64,000 bases of DNA from Aplidium turbinatum (lineage: Eukaryota; Chordata; Ascidiacea; Aplousobranchia; Polyclinidae). The notes below the pieces were generated by a model, which saw nothing but the letters and a program-made list of their open reading frames with translations, did no database searches and had not been told where the DNA came from. The stretch's first letter is position 1; every line of letters starts with the position of its first letter. The DNA lies in the NCBI GenBank assembly GCA_918807975.1, contig OU964918.1, forward strand, positions 54,048,477-54,112,476, read 5' to 3'. The position numbers and the translations under genes were made by a program. Below, one piece after another: positions 44,665 to 55,892 of the stretch.

Positions 44665-45249
44665 ATGATTTCTAAGTTGTTTTTAAAAGAATGCTGTGCA
44701 TTTGTACAAAGACGGTATGAAAAATACCCCATCATCAGCATTGTGTTTGGTGGATACTCATCCCACAAGTCAACAAAGACTTACGAACAAGGGAGGCATG
44801 GAAGCAATTTATCAGCAAATGTAACAATTTCACAAGATGCTTTGGTAACAATGAGTCGTGAAATGTTTCTTTGCAATACAAACAACAAAGAGCAATTAAT
44901 CAAACTGTTATTTGAGCATTTCAAAGCTCGTGGTTGTTTTGTATATCAAGCTCAAAATGATGCTGATAGTCTGATTGTGAATAGGGTGTTACAATTATCT
45001 ACAATCAACACCGTACTGGTTATGGCTGCTGATGATACAGACATCTTAGTTCTTTTATGTCAACATTGGAGTGACAAACAAAACACAATTTACTTCAGTA
45101 CTGATCGGAATAGTGATTCTAGTCAAAGAGAGCTGAAGTAGGCTACTGGAAGATTTCAGACATTGTCCACTCACTAGAGGTGCCAAATTACTTGCTGTTT
45201 GCTCATGCTTGGAGTGGATGTGATACAACTTCTGCAATATATCAACAAG
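44665..45249 (+). pseudogene. PIN/CXC family exon piece C (acidic core)
   Basis: 158 open codons run from an arbitrary Met at 44665. They contain VFGGYSSHKSTKTYEQGRHG, NTNNKEQLIKLLFEHF, QAQNDADSLIVNRVLQ and VMAADDTDILVLLCQHWSDK. The frame closes at a TAG inside a TAGGCTA heptamer (45139-45145). Past those five extra bases the family sequence resumes in frame as YWKISDIVHSLEVPNYLLFA and HAWSGCDTTSAIYQQG, ending at a good donor (CAAG|GTACCA). Confidence 0.72.
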
Positions 45250-46547
45250 GTACCAATATAATTAATCAGCTGGGGTAGCAGTGCATCTTAATCTTCCTTT
45301 CAGTATTTTCTGGAATTTCCCCACTCTTCATTTCTGAACTGCTTAGGCCTACCATGCTTGTCTGAAAGTATATTTTTACCATTTTCTGATCAGCTTTTAA
45401 AAGATATGCAAGAATTCAGATGGCAGTCATTACCAAATCCACTAAATATTATTCTAATAAATGTAATACTTTTGTTTGTAATGTCAATGTATGGAGTGTA
45501 TGCACACATTATTTAGTGACAATGATTAATTATTTCATCTGTCTTGTTGCTTAGGAAAGCTAAAGATGTTCAATTACCTAAAGAAGGTCGAATCACAGTC
45601 TCTATAATACTAGTCTGGAAACTCAATGGCGTTGCTAGGCAAGGCTGTGTCTTTGCATTTGAGACAGCGCCTCAAGTGTTGGTAGAGTACTTTTGCAAGT
45701 CGTAGCCAAAAGTCTAGGCACTAGGTATAGGCTTAGCCGAGTAATGTCAACTGCAGGTTGTTTTAACTTTTAGTAGGCTAAATTCTTATTTGCAGATTAC
45801 CGCTAAATAGGCCTAGGCTATTTTTTCTTATTACCAGATTATCCTTCTAAGTTGGTCTTAAGTTTTTAATATGGAGACTGTGGTCAAATTACAGAATCTG
45901 CTTGGAAGGTAGAATATGCAAATACAGGCATATTGCCAACTATCAACGGTGAAACTGCATGATATTGTGGTTGCAGACTGTTTTTAACTAATGTAGAATG
46001 TTTAGGATGTTAGTTACAGTTAATATCTAGCATGACTACAAGTAGTTAAAATATGATGTGAGTTTTCAAATTGCTAAGGAATTGATTACTTTATAGTTTG
46101 AAGTAGTGGTCTTTAAAGTTCATAAGTTTCAATGTACCAAGTATATACAGCAGCTTAATAATTGAAGGGTTTATAATTACTAAATATTTGTGGAAGCTTT
46201 AAGCTGAAGTAGGCTAGGCTTGAAATTAGTACCGTAATTGGCAGATGCTACTTAGCCAGCATCATTTCCAAAAACATTGATTGATCAACTAATTCAGTTG
46301 ACATATTTTAAAAAAGTGCATAAAGTTGTTTTATTTAGTGATAAGCCTACAACAAAAAGTTGATATGTTTCAATCTGTGGCACTCAAAATAGTCACTCCC
46401 AAAAATAATTTGTAAACAAAGAGCATTAGCAAGACAATTTTAAGTACGGTACTGGTAAGTATGCAGGTTCAGTAATTTAAAGCAACAAAGTCACAAAGGT
46501 TAAAAGTTCTGAGATTTAACTTGTATATATAGCATATACCGGTATAG

Positions 46548-46580
46548 CAGCGTTTCTCAACCTGGGGGTCGCGACGGTCA
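46548..46580. mobile_element. solitary hAT (Charlie/SPIN-type) end
   Basis: CAGCGTTTCTCAACCTGGGG followed by GTCGCGAC is a classic Charlie-type hAT terminus. No partner end was found within the foldback element. The 46582-46827 frame beside it matches nothing I know. Confidence 0.5.
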
Positions 46581-46829
46581 TTTGAATGTGAATTTCTCTT
46601 TCAATTGGCTTGATGATTTCTTTGTTGTAGTTAGCATAGATGATTTATCTGATGTTGAACTGTTGATGCTAATGTTACGTGCTTTGTTAGTGGACACATT
46701 GGACGTAGTGTATCTCACCGAAGAAAGTGCTCGGCTTGCAAAGAATTGCTTGTGCAAGATTATAAATGTACATAAAATCCAAGACTGTGTACCGTACCAG
46801 AGGAATATGCCCAGTTGTTTGAGTTAGCT

Positions 46830-49040
46830 GATCGTGTAGGTTTGTCTGCTCCTATAGATGCTTGACCGGACTACATGATTTTCTATATGTTTGTGTAGAG
46901 ATCCTACCCCAATCAAGGAACTTCAAACATCTTCCGAAACCAGGCAACAATGAGCGACGTGGCAGTCGTGATACCCCCCTTTCAAGGGTTAATATGCTTG
47001 CCCATGGCAGCAGGGGACCTGGAGCCACCGGAAACACATAGGCCTAACAATGTTGGCGTTGCAGCGGTAGGCCTATTCATTATCTTTGTTTAATTTTCCA
47101 AAAAAATGAATATATACAGTCTTATATTATTGGCGATTCCATGTAGTCTTATGATTTTAAAACGTTATAGTGAAATGTTTATAATACTAAAGTTACGTTT
47201 TATTAGTGTTTGCATATTTTTCCTCACCATATACTCAATTGGAAGTGGCTATTTTTCCACACTTAACGCCGTGGTTACAAGCAGGTGTTGCCAGAGTTAG
47301 GATTAAAGTTAAGAAGGGTCAAGGTAAGGGTTAGGAATAAGATTAGCGTTTTCATCTTTGCCCAAGACTAAAAAAAAATTACAAAACTCAGGCTTTTGTT
47401 TTCAACAGCTTTAAACTTTTCTCAAATTAGACCAGAATTCCTTATCTGGCAACACTATTGAGATAATTATTACACGTTATAGTGTAAATGTCGCCACAGC
47501 TTTTGTAGTGGCAAAAAATATGACTCCTCATACGTATACAGCACTTAAGTTCAGTTTTTTTTATTTCTGACCATCACAGCGAAAACAATACACGTCAACA
47601 TAGTAAGGTTCTAGAAAAGTTCTTTAAAAGCGCCTTCGTAGAGGGTTTCTGTATGGATTGCTGTATACCTTGCACAGTCCAAGTCCGGCAATAAGCTTTC
47701 TTCACAATAGTCATGATATGCATTAGGCAAATTAAGGTTGTTAACTTCATTGCGCGCAATATGTCGGTGTAATACCCCCACTTTTCGAAGGGAATATCCC
47801 CGTCATATGCGAATTTCCACCTTCCAAATCTTCATTCAACTGTAAAATACAAATAAATTCAGTAATGCATCATCTTCATGAAGTGCCATTAATCTCTCCG
47901 AACTTGGGTGACCATTTGATGCCATAGTTCTTTAGCATACCAGTAATGTAATGCATATGTTTTGGGTAAAATAAGTCACGTTCAATTGCTATATATAGTA
48001 GGCAAAATTGGCACCCAAAGAAGAACGTTCATTACCGGTACCTCAAAATGTAAATATAGCTACGGAATTATTGAATTAATGCACTTCTAAAGTAGCACTG
48101 TCATCATAATGGTGTATATTGCATATTATGCTTTTGAAAGCTAACTTTTTCAACCTGCAATTATGTATTTCATTGGCTATATTTCCAAATTTGATATATA
48201 TTGATAATATTATTATTATGTACTATTTATTTGCATCAGACCAATCAGTCCATATTAATTACCATACATGCAAAAAGACAAAAACAAAAAATACAAGAAT
48301 AATCACAATAACCCGGTTAACAGATAATGCTGTTGCGGAGAATTGTTAACGAGTAAGCTGCAAAAATATTAAGTGTAGTTTAACATACCTTATCAAAAAA
48401 TATTGTACGATAAGTTCTTCTTCACTCATGTCTTGAAGAGCCTCCATACATTGTGACAACATTTTAATGACTTTTTAAAACAATATAATAAAAAACCTTT
48501 CTCTACACTTATTGCTGTTTGTAATAAACATATACTGTATTTATGAACTTTCTCTATTTGTATTAAGCATATAAATTGTTTTGTATATCATGAGTGGCCC
48601 ACGAGTAACATGCTAAATGTGACATATCAGAAATATAGAAATACTGTATTTCATTTTGTATGAAGCTAGCTGTTTGCATTCAAAAGGAAGTACCGGTAAC
48701 CAATATTTTAGCCCACCGGTGTTTAATTCAAACATAGTTATTTTGCTTACCGTATGTGTGTGCTTACGAGAATTACCACCAGCATATTTTTAGTGGAATT
48801 GGCTCAAAATCAACCATAGTTATAGTAATGAATAAGAACCCCATAATATATAGGCTACAAATGTGTCATGTCAAATGCATTTCTTCATTTTGGTGCAAAA
48901 TATCTTAAGAGGAACAAGAAAGGAGATAACATATGCAACTTTATATTTTTATCAGTAGGCTAGTAAACAAACAAGTTTTTTGCCAGTATATCTGCAGTCT
49001 GTAGTGTAAACTGACAAACAATAAATATTCAATGGCAATT
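46830..49040. other. interior of the foldback element, no gene recognised
   Basis: AT-rich sequence. A short GGGTTAGGAATAAG-like run near 47320 recalls telomeric words but is not an array. Nothing coding was recognised. Confidence 0.4.
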
Positions 49041-49051
49041 TAGAATAAACT

Positions 49052-50033
49052 CGTCGTCGTCTGAGCTTCTGGGGCCGAGGGTCTATCCTTTTACCACCCC
49101 AGATTCACGATGTTCCCGGACTACACTGGAAGGCTGCTAGAGAGCAGCCAGTCTTTAGTTTCATCATCCATGACGCGCAGACCTTCCACTCCGTTAGGTG
49201 GCTTGAAGATGGTACAGTCATTGATGATGTGGTCTGCGGTCTGTTCCTCGGCACCACATTCACAGGAGGAGGAAGAAGCCATTCCCCATTGGTGCATGGT
49301 TGAGCGGAAAAGGCCGACGCCCGTACGGAGACGGTTGAGGCGCACCCACGCCTGTCTCTGTAGTGTCAGGCCGATTGGGCGTGTGTCGGCGTCGGGGATG
49401 AATGAATGGAGTCTGGTGGTGCTTGACCTCCATTCAGAATTCCATTTATGGTCCGCCCAAGTAGCCGCAGAGATGTCTTGTTCATCAGCTTCGTTGATCA
49501 GAAGCCGAGCGGCTGGCACGAATGGGTGTCTTGATTTCAGTCGGCGGGGGTGCCCGTTTGGGAAGGCAGAGATCTTGTGGTGGAGAAGATGATTAGGCTC
49601 CAGTGCCCGTCGACCGAGGGACAGAGTGGCTTCTTCGCGACGAAGCTCAGCAGGTTGGATGCCAGCGAGAATGGGGAGATTGTCCAATGGTGTGGGACGC
49701 AGGCATCCGGTCACTGTGCGCAGGGCGCTGTTTATGGCAGTGTCGATGTTGTGGCGGTGAGCACTGCGGCACCACACAGGTGCACAGTACTCTGCTGAAG
49801 AGTAGACAAGGGCTAAGGCTGCTATTCGCAAAGTGTCAGCCCTCGCCCCCCAGCTAGAGCCTGCCAGGCGCTTCAGTAATGCAGCGCGAGATGTCAGTTT
49901 CTTGCGCAGTGACACCAAATGGTGGCGGTATGTGAGCGATCTGTCTAGTGTCACCCCAAGGTACCTTGGCTCGGGGCAGAAGGACAGAGGTTTTCCGTTG
50001 TTGTGGACATGTAGCTCACGATCAGCTTCCCGA
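49052..50033 (-). mobile_element. 5'-truncated non-LTR retrotransposon, 982 bp
   Basis: It is flanked by identical 11-bp duplications TAGAATAAACT at 49041-49051 and 50034-50044, with a CGTCGTCGT-type tail at the left end. The minus frame 49954-49121 (277 codons) covers the end of the reverse transcriptase polyprotein: TLDRSLTYRHHLVSLRKKL, LAGSSWGARADTLRIAALAL and the CECGAEEQTADHIINDC zinc-binding set. The upstream endonuclease and catalytic region are absent through ordinary 5' truncation. Clade within the Jockey/I group is unsure. Confidence 0.92.
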
Positions 50034-50044
50034 TAGAATAAACT

Positions 50045-50974
50045 TATTGGGCCTAACCTAGAAAACTAGCCACAAGAATGGGAAATTTTTTGACTGTAAT
50101 TCACATATTCTTAATGAACAGCAAAATTGTTGATTGTGACAAGTATAGATTTGACTAGGGACAGTGGAATAACGAGACAACTCGCTTTATTGATTTTTCT
50201 TGCGACATGGACAGCTGGAGGGTCACTGCAAAATTAAAAAATTGACAGAACTGCAAAAAGTCTTGTTTGCTTTTACGTAAATTCATTTTTAACAAACGAA
50301 ATGCTATATTTTGCGCGAGGTTTAGGATGCTAGAATATCGACAGAACCTTGCTACAGCAGTGTGAGGTTAACTACTGTTACCACTGTAGCGTGAAATCTA
50401 TTGCTGCATTATTATGATTAGTACAGCATTACATAAGCATGATATCACATATTTTCATACATTTATTTTGGCAATACACATTTTATGCACACGCAGCCAG
50501 ATCGCATACGCTGCATCTGGATATTCGACATATCGCGGCAGACCTCAAGCTGTAGTTGCACCAAATTTTGTCATAACACTTTGACCCTCCAGTTGTCCAC
50601 CTTCTTTTTGAGTGAGCAATCCCCTACTTCTACCATCCCTAGATTTGACCAGTGCATCATAGCCTAATTTGCACATGTCTAGTATAGCCTTATCTAGATT
50701 TACATAATGTAATTAATATCTTTTAAAAATTCTTCAGTATAAATAACTTGTACAGTGTACATATATATTTATAGACTTTGAATAGACAAAAGTAGCCTAC
50801 TGTTTAATCTTCAGTCTAGGTCAATTTTCATTGGCAACAAGTGCCTTCCTTTAAACTAACCAGTGCCTAATATTCCTGGCAGAAAAGTTTATCAACTAAC
50901 CAGCCTTTCAACAACCTATGTTTTGGTCTTCTGCTGAAGAAGCCAAAATTCAATTCCTTATAATTTGAACTTAC
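50045..50974. other. interior of the foldback element, no gene recognised
   Basis: AT-rich, non-coding, with two TAGCCTA heptamers. No transposon ends were found. Confidence 0.4.
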
Positions 50975-51491
50975 ATCATCTTTTAACTACTTGTAGTCAT
51001 GCTAACCCAAGCCTCAGAAAAGTAATCCAAACGAATTTTTCTAGATAAATACTGTAACTAACATCCTAAACATTCTACATTAGTTAAAAACAAGTCTGCA
51101 ACCACAATCTCTTTCACAATTTCACCATTGATAGTAGACAATATGCCTGTATTTGCATACCTTTGGTGCTTTGCTTTCATAATGTACTCTACCACCACTA
51201 GGAGCGCTGTTTCACGAGCGACGACAACTGCCTTTTTCGTTAGCCTTCCAGACTAGTAATATAGAGACTGTGGTCGAATGTCAACAATCTGCTGATGTAT
51301 TTGGTAGATTACATTCTACACGTGAGCAAATAGCTGATGCTGGAAGAGATTTGTTATTGAAAAGGTTGGTTACTAGGACTGTATTGGTGCACAATTAATT
51401 AAATAAGAAGAAATGAAAATGTTGCTGAGTACCAGTCTGAATGAGATTCACCAATAATAATGCAATATTTTGTTGATCTATCAAGCTTTAG

Positions 51492-52073
51492 TGCAAAACC
51501 TGCAGATTCACTTGGCCCAGTAGCGTAGCCAGGAATTTTGAAAGAGGGGGTTTTGACCACCCAGCGGCGGGGGGTCTGGGGGGCCTCCCCCAGAAAATTT
51601 TGAAAAATTACTTTGAATTTAGTGCATTCTAAGAGCATTTTCAACAAAAATGTGGGTACGAATATTCCTGTAAAATGGTCCTGTCCGGCGGCATAGCAAA
51701 AGGATAAGATCATGTTTTCTTCGGCAGTTTTCGGAAATAAAGCTAAGTCTCTATGTTTTCTTGTTGCTAATTCCTGGCTGAGATGTTTGGTATTGGCAAA
51801 ACTCGCTCTTTTAATGCAATTTTGTTTAAAATTAGGCAATTTTTTTTAGACTGAAAGCATCATTCTCAATATCGTGACGTCACACTCGTGCCAAAGGGGG
51901 GTTGTAACCCCCAACCCCCCCCCCCCCCCTTGGCTACGCCACTGACTTGGCCAACTACGGTACCGTATGTCAAGTACATGCAGATGGTTGTAACACCTTT
52001 CAGTGTTCATCCTGAAAGATTGCCACCCACCGAAGCTGCAATTCGTTTTCATTCCTTCAGAGTACATTTGCAT
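51492..52073 (+). pseudogene. PIN/CXC family exon E, split by a 427-bp hAT
   Basis: The part at 51492-51517 (AKPADSLG) and the part at 51953-52073 (QLRYRMSSTC; then, after a frame change, VTPFSVHPERLPPTEAAIRF and HSFRVHLH) are separated by the hAT and its duplication ACTTGGCC. The donor is TTTGCAT|GTGAAA. 'LPPTxAAxxxHSxRVxxQ' is a family hallmark. Confidence 0.7.
51518..51944. mobile_element. hAT-type MITE, 427 bp, inside an exon
   Basis: The ends CAGTAGCGTAGCCAGG and TTGGCTACGCCACTG are flanked by identical 8-bp duplications ACTTGGCC at 51510-51517 and 51945-51952. Subterminal GGGGGAGG and poly-C tracts resemble those of the hAT at 40938-42082. Non-coding. Confidence 0.93.
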
Positions 52074-52366
52074 GTGAAATAATAGTGCGTAGCCTAATGG
52101 TATTGTAACACAATACTGGTAATCATTTAGTGTAAAAGCGTCATTGCTCTATAGATTATAGCACTTCAAGATATTTTTCAAGAATTGTTTATTGTCGGTA
52201 ACTTATAGTAAGGAAGGTAACTTATTCGTAAGGAAAAAAATGCAAGTTATAACAAAACAACTTGCGTTATAACATGACTAGCATAAACAAGTGGTGCACT
52301 ACAAATCAAAAATTTTATGGCAGCAAGACTTGATTTATCTAAGTTGATATAAAACTGTTGTTTCAG

Positions 52367-52678
52367 GTATGTCAGTGGAAGCATCTTGACACTGAAATTT
52401 TGGATCTCGCACAGTGGGGATGGAAAGCTGACACAGCATGTGCAGTTATGCCAATAAAGACCAATTTAGATCCGGCACCAGAATGGCTATTGAACGTTGT
52501 ACGATGCAAATGCAAAGAAGAAACAAAAAATCAATGTGGTACAATGTCTTGCAGCTGCAGAAAACATGGCTTAAAGTGCGTAACAGCATGTGGAGAGTGT
52601 CGTGGGGAAACTTGTTGCAATCTCAGTTATGTACAAGACTGCCATGAGGATTGCGACATTTTGATCATGTTTCAATAA
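52367..52678 (+). pseudogene. PIN/CXC family terminal exon (CXC-like cysteine cluster)
   Basis: The acceptor is GTTGTTTCAG. It encodes VCQWKHLDTEILDLAQWGWK, then DPAPEWLLNVVRCKCK, SCSCRKHGLKC and CGECRGETCCN, ending with TAA. The dense CxC/CxxC cluster resembles tesmin/TSO1-type CXC modules, which bind zinc and DNA in other proteins. An AATAAA overlaps the stop codon (52674-52679), a compact polyadenylation arrangement. This exon is the best preserved of the gene. Confidence 0.75.
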
Positions 52679-52835
52679 ATGATTTCATAAAAAAATGGAA
52701 CGTCTTGCCCTTTTGATTTTATGAGCGACCGAGCATAGAAGTCAGGGATATCTAAAGAGGATGCGAAGGCTTTTATTACGTCTAACAATAGAAGGGCTTT
52801 TGTTTGTCGTAAAATGACATTTGGCACCGATAGTA

Positions 52836-53307
52836 CAGTAGAATTCGCCTATAGTGACTTTGGCTATAGTGACACTTCGCCTATAGTGACACCTGTTGCA
52901 AAGTCCCGTTTGCAAACCATATGTTTTGCATAGAAATGACTTCGCCTATAGTGACTTCGTGTATAAGAACACTTTGCTTACAATGACACCACATTTCTGT
53001 CCCTTGGGCTCAAAAATTTCCGTATAAGGACACTTTACGGTGTATTTCCAGTTTAAGTTGGAATCATATTTTGTCCTTATCAGCATTCGCTAGTTCCCAG
53101 CTAGCAAATCCATCTTTTTACATTGATTTAACGTATGCAGAGGTTAAACCATAAAGGATTGATTTGTTGACTGGGTTTGAATTAAACCAACATGGGATAC
53201 GCATGCGCAGATACTGCACAAGTGAAGTTATCAACGACGTCATCATTCGTCTATAGTGACACTTTTTCCGCGGTCCCTTCAGGTGTCACTATAGGCGAAT
53301 TCTACTG
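52836..53307. mobile_element. Tc1/mariner (pogo/Tigger-like) MITE, 472 bp
   Basis: The inverted ends CAGTAGAATTCGCCTATAGT and complement are flanked by TA (52834-52835 and 53308-53309). The word CGCCTATAGTGAC recurs several times near the left end, probably as transposase binding sites. Non-coding. Confidence 0.88.
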
Positions 53308-53309
53308 TA

Positions 53310-53764
53310 GTTTAATAAATCTTGTTATGATAACTTGCATTGCGTTATTAGCATCAGGCCTGGATAATCACAGCATGCTCATGGTTATTTGTTAATTCAA
53401 CTACCCATATACTTGCTTTACATCTAGCCTACCGCATCAGGCTTTGTTAAAAAAACAGCTTACTGGTAACTTTTCAACTGTCTTTGTAAACAAGTATTCT
53501 TTAAATATGCTCTACATAACATTTGCTAACTGTCTTCTGTAGCTTATTGTACCAGCTGCACTACAAAACTTTCTATGATTTAAAAAAAACACATGTTTAA
53601 AGCACTACAAACTACCACCCTGGTAGTGTCATGAGAATGTTTGTTTATCTTTATCCTGCATTGCGGGAAAGCGGACTTGAGCGCTATGCATCGGTGTACG
53701 CCTTCCGACATACACCTGCAGCCTACAGCAATGTCTGTTTCCGTTTGTCTACTTTACTTATGAC
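53310..53764. other. no feature recognised
   Basis: AT-rich sequence between the pogo-like MITE and the piggyBac-like MITE. One TAGCCTA near 53428. Confidence 0.4.
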
Positions 53765-53768
53765 TTAA

Positions 53769-54369
53769 CCCTTTGAAGGTTGGGGGGGGGGCTGTCAATT
53801 CAACTTTTTTGTATCAACAGTTGTATCTCTAAAACTACTGAGGCTGCGACTACGAGATTTCTTGACTTTTCCTAACTTTTATTCACCTCTATTGAGCTGA
53901 AATTTTGAGCGATTAAAAGTTATAAATTGAGAGATATAATGCATTTCTCAGCACATCCTTTGAAATATTTCATATTCTGTTATTCAAAATTTTTCCACCA
54001 GCTGGATGAAAGTAATTAATTTGGCCCATGTCTCGTTAATCCTAACTGTTTATGTAAAATTATGTAAAAAAAATTTAATCACAACATTGCAATGCATGTT
54101 CTTCATTACTCTAGCAAAAAATAATGTGTAAACTCAGGCTGCAATCACAGTCATAAGTCACCTCAACATTTCAACGTATATGAGCAGTTCTAAAATTGAC
54201 ATAGTTTTAATTTTTGAATATGCTCAGCGTGAATACTTTTACAAAGTGAATCCCAAATTTTGAAACCGTGCCTTAAAAAATAACAGAGATATCACTCCTA
54301 AAGCATAAGAAGAATCGACAGCCCCCCCCCAAACTGAGCAAAGACTCCAGCAGCCCAACCTTCTAAGGG
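53769..54369. mobile_element. piggyBac-like MITE, copy B, 601 bp
   Basis: The ends CCCTTTGAAGGTTGGG and GCCCAACCTTCTAAGGG are flanked by TTAA at 53765-53768 and 54370-54373. It is inverted relative to copy A at 11570-12159 and aligns with it along its length. The right TTAA also serves as the left TTAA of the Kolobok-like element. Confidence 0.87.
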
Positions 54370-54373
54370 TTAA

Positions 54374-55722
54374 AGTGCCTCTGACAGGAAAATAAATTCG
54401 CTAAATTTACCTAAGATACCAAAAAGATGACACTAACAAACTTTTTTGACCAGCAAATCGTAAAAAATATCAACAGGCTACTAAGTTACACGCTTGCAAA
54501 CTTTCGTTGACATCGGCGAATCTGGCACTTATTCATTTGCGAAAATAAAGACGGCAACACCGCTGTGACGTCACAGTAAGCGGGAAGGATACATTCTTTC
54601 TCTGTGATGACTTGGTAAAGTATGGTACGGCTACTGCAAAACGTGAATGTGTGGGGCTCTGTTGATTTAAAGCATGCGCAAATTAAGAATTACCGAAATG
54701 AAAAAGTGAACTTATTATTACTATCAGGTTTCGATCAAATAGGTTGAGTTTACTTTTATCAAACAGCATCTCAATTCAATTGAAATTGCAGTTTCATAGG
54801 GCTACAATTTTCATACTTTTTTATTTGTCCTAATCTGGCTATAGCCAATTGCAGTGTAACAACAGTATTTCACAAACAGCACCTTTGATTTATGGTTGAG
54901 GCAATGCCTACAAATTGCTGTTTATGTGACATTGTCAGTGGCAATGACCGTGTGCTTTCTTTTCCCACTTTTCCACAAAACAAGGTACTGAGAAGAAAAT
55001 GATCAAAGTTTTCTTCAAGTGTTCGAAAGTGGGATGGGCCGTACAAAACTAGTCGTATATGTTCACTTCACTGAAGATGATTTTGTTAATACCACTAAAG
55101 TAAAAATGCCTACAGGCATGTGTTGGAGTGTATACTACAAGGTGATGCTCTCGGAAGCAACAATCGGATTGTGATGCAGTCATGCATTGTTTGGCGAATC
55201 CGAAACAATTTTCCAGATGGCCGTTACACAGGATTTCAATGGCCAACTGAAGGCACATTATGAGAGAGAGAACTTTTATTTATTTTTGAATAGTGATGAT
55301 GAATTAAATATGAATGATGATTCGTACGATTTCTTCATTTTTCACTTCAAGTATATTTTAGGTTTTGTAGGAACGCATCCAGTACAGTTTTATTAAACTG
55401 CAAAAAACAATAAATCTTCGAAAAAAGCAACCGCTTGTACCAACTCCGACCAAACTGTGATCCACCAATTACATCTAGGAAGCGTTTGTTTCATCCGTTG
55501 CTAACAACGTCCACTTAGGATGACGTAATACCACCAAAGTCGTCCCAGAGCAGTGAAATATGGAGTTTCGCCTGTGGTGGCGCTGCGGAGCAGTCGTTTG
55601 ATTAATTACGCCCTAACCAGTCGAGCTACGAGGTTAAGATTAAAAAGTTCGCCAAGTGTAATTCTGCGCTAGGAAATGCTTTAAAAAGTTACTATACTTA
55701 GATCCAACATGTCAGGGGCACT
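54374..55722 (+). mobile_element. Kolobok-like TTAA transposon, copy 2, 1349 bp
   Basis: The inverted ends AGTGCCTCTGACAGG and GTCAGGGGCACT lie between TTAA at 54370-54373 and 55723-55726. It matches copy 1 (7007-10208) closely apart from the hAT there. The THAP-type stretch starts near 54892 ([16 protein letters not shown]) and runs to the CSLHF region near 55070. Non-autonomous, because the catalytic part is missing. Confidence 0.87.
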
Positions 55723-55734
55723 TTAAATTTGGTA

Positions 55735-55890
55735 CTACCCATTACTCGAAATCGATCACTAGGTAGAGGCAATTATCGTAAAGTTTCTTGCCCAGAGAAA
55801 CAACAGCAAGTGGCGAGTGGCTGGAGTCGAACATGCACGCTCTCGACTGCGAGCCCAACGCGCTAACCACTCGGCCACGGCTGCCGACAA
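55735..55890 (-). mobile_element. tRNA-derived SINE
   Basis: On the minus strand it starts GGCAGCCGTGGCCGAGTGG (A-box TGGCCGAGTGG) with B-box GTTCGACTCC 40-50 bases on, as in type-II tRNA genes. A body with CTGGGCAAGAAACTTTACGA follows, a phrase common to invertebrate tRNA SINEs. It lacks a clear tail. The tRNA-like head does not fold as a normal tRNA by eye, so it is not called a tRNA gene. Confidence 0.7.
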
Positions 55891-55892
55891 GA

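Larger units (their letters stand above)
45594..51272. mobile_element. foldback-like element, 5.7 kb, inserted in an exon
   Basis: A 25-bp inverted end starts CACAGTCTCTATA at 45594 and ends TATAGAGACTGTG at 51272. It extends into imperfect inverted arms (about 45594-46090 and 50975-51272), with extra sequence in the left arm. It is flanked by GTCGAAT at 45587-45593 and 51273-51279 (8 bp if the preceding G is counted). It carries a truncated LINE (49052-50033) and a solitary hAT end. No transposase was recognised, so the superfamily is unknown. Confidence 0.8.
45555..51364 (+). pseudogene. PIN/CXC family exon D, split by a 5.7 kb insertion
   Basis: The first part (45555-45593) follows a TTGCTTAG acceptor and reads GKLKMFNYLKKVE. 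The second part (51280-51364) reads CQQSADVFGRLHSTREQIAD, then AGRDLLLK, and ends at AAAAG|GTTGGT. With one copy of the duplicated GTCGAAT the two parts read straight through, giving the family's 'LKKxEC' motif. Confidence 0.75.
40049..52678 (+). pseudogene. decayed multi-exon gene of an unnamed invertebrate family (PIN-like core, CXC tail)
   Basis: Exon pieces in order at 40049-40236, 40261-40673, 44665-45249, 45555-45593 plus 51280-51364, 51492-51517 plus 51953-52073, and 52367-52678 make up one architecture. I recognise it from many uncharacterised, often multi-copy predicted proteins of marine invertebrates. Blocks include YARWTSVHIRDIEAV, FSAIALDQNHEQCNA, the acidic core VMAADDTDILVLL, FAHAWSGCDTTSAIY, LPPTEAAIRFHSFRVH and a cysteine-rich CXC-like end. 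Two exons are split by transposons with clean target duplications, one carries a 5-bp insertion, and several frames are shifted. The gene is therefore dead here. Biochemical function is unknown; the Asp cluster suggests, but does not prove, a nuclease-like fold. It may itself have come from a mobile element. Confidence 0.7.

Noticed and set aside
47290-47345. Telomere-like words (GGGTTAGGAATAAG, AGTTAGGATT)
   Set aside because: Only two or three imperfect words without a tandem array.
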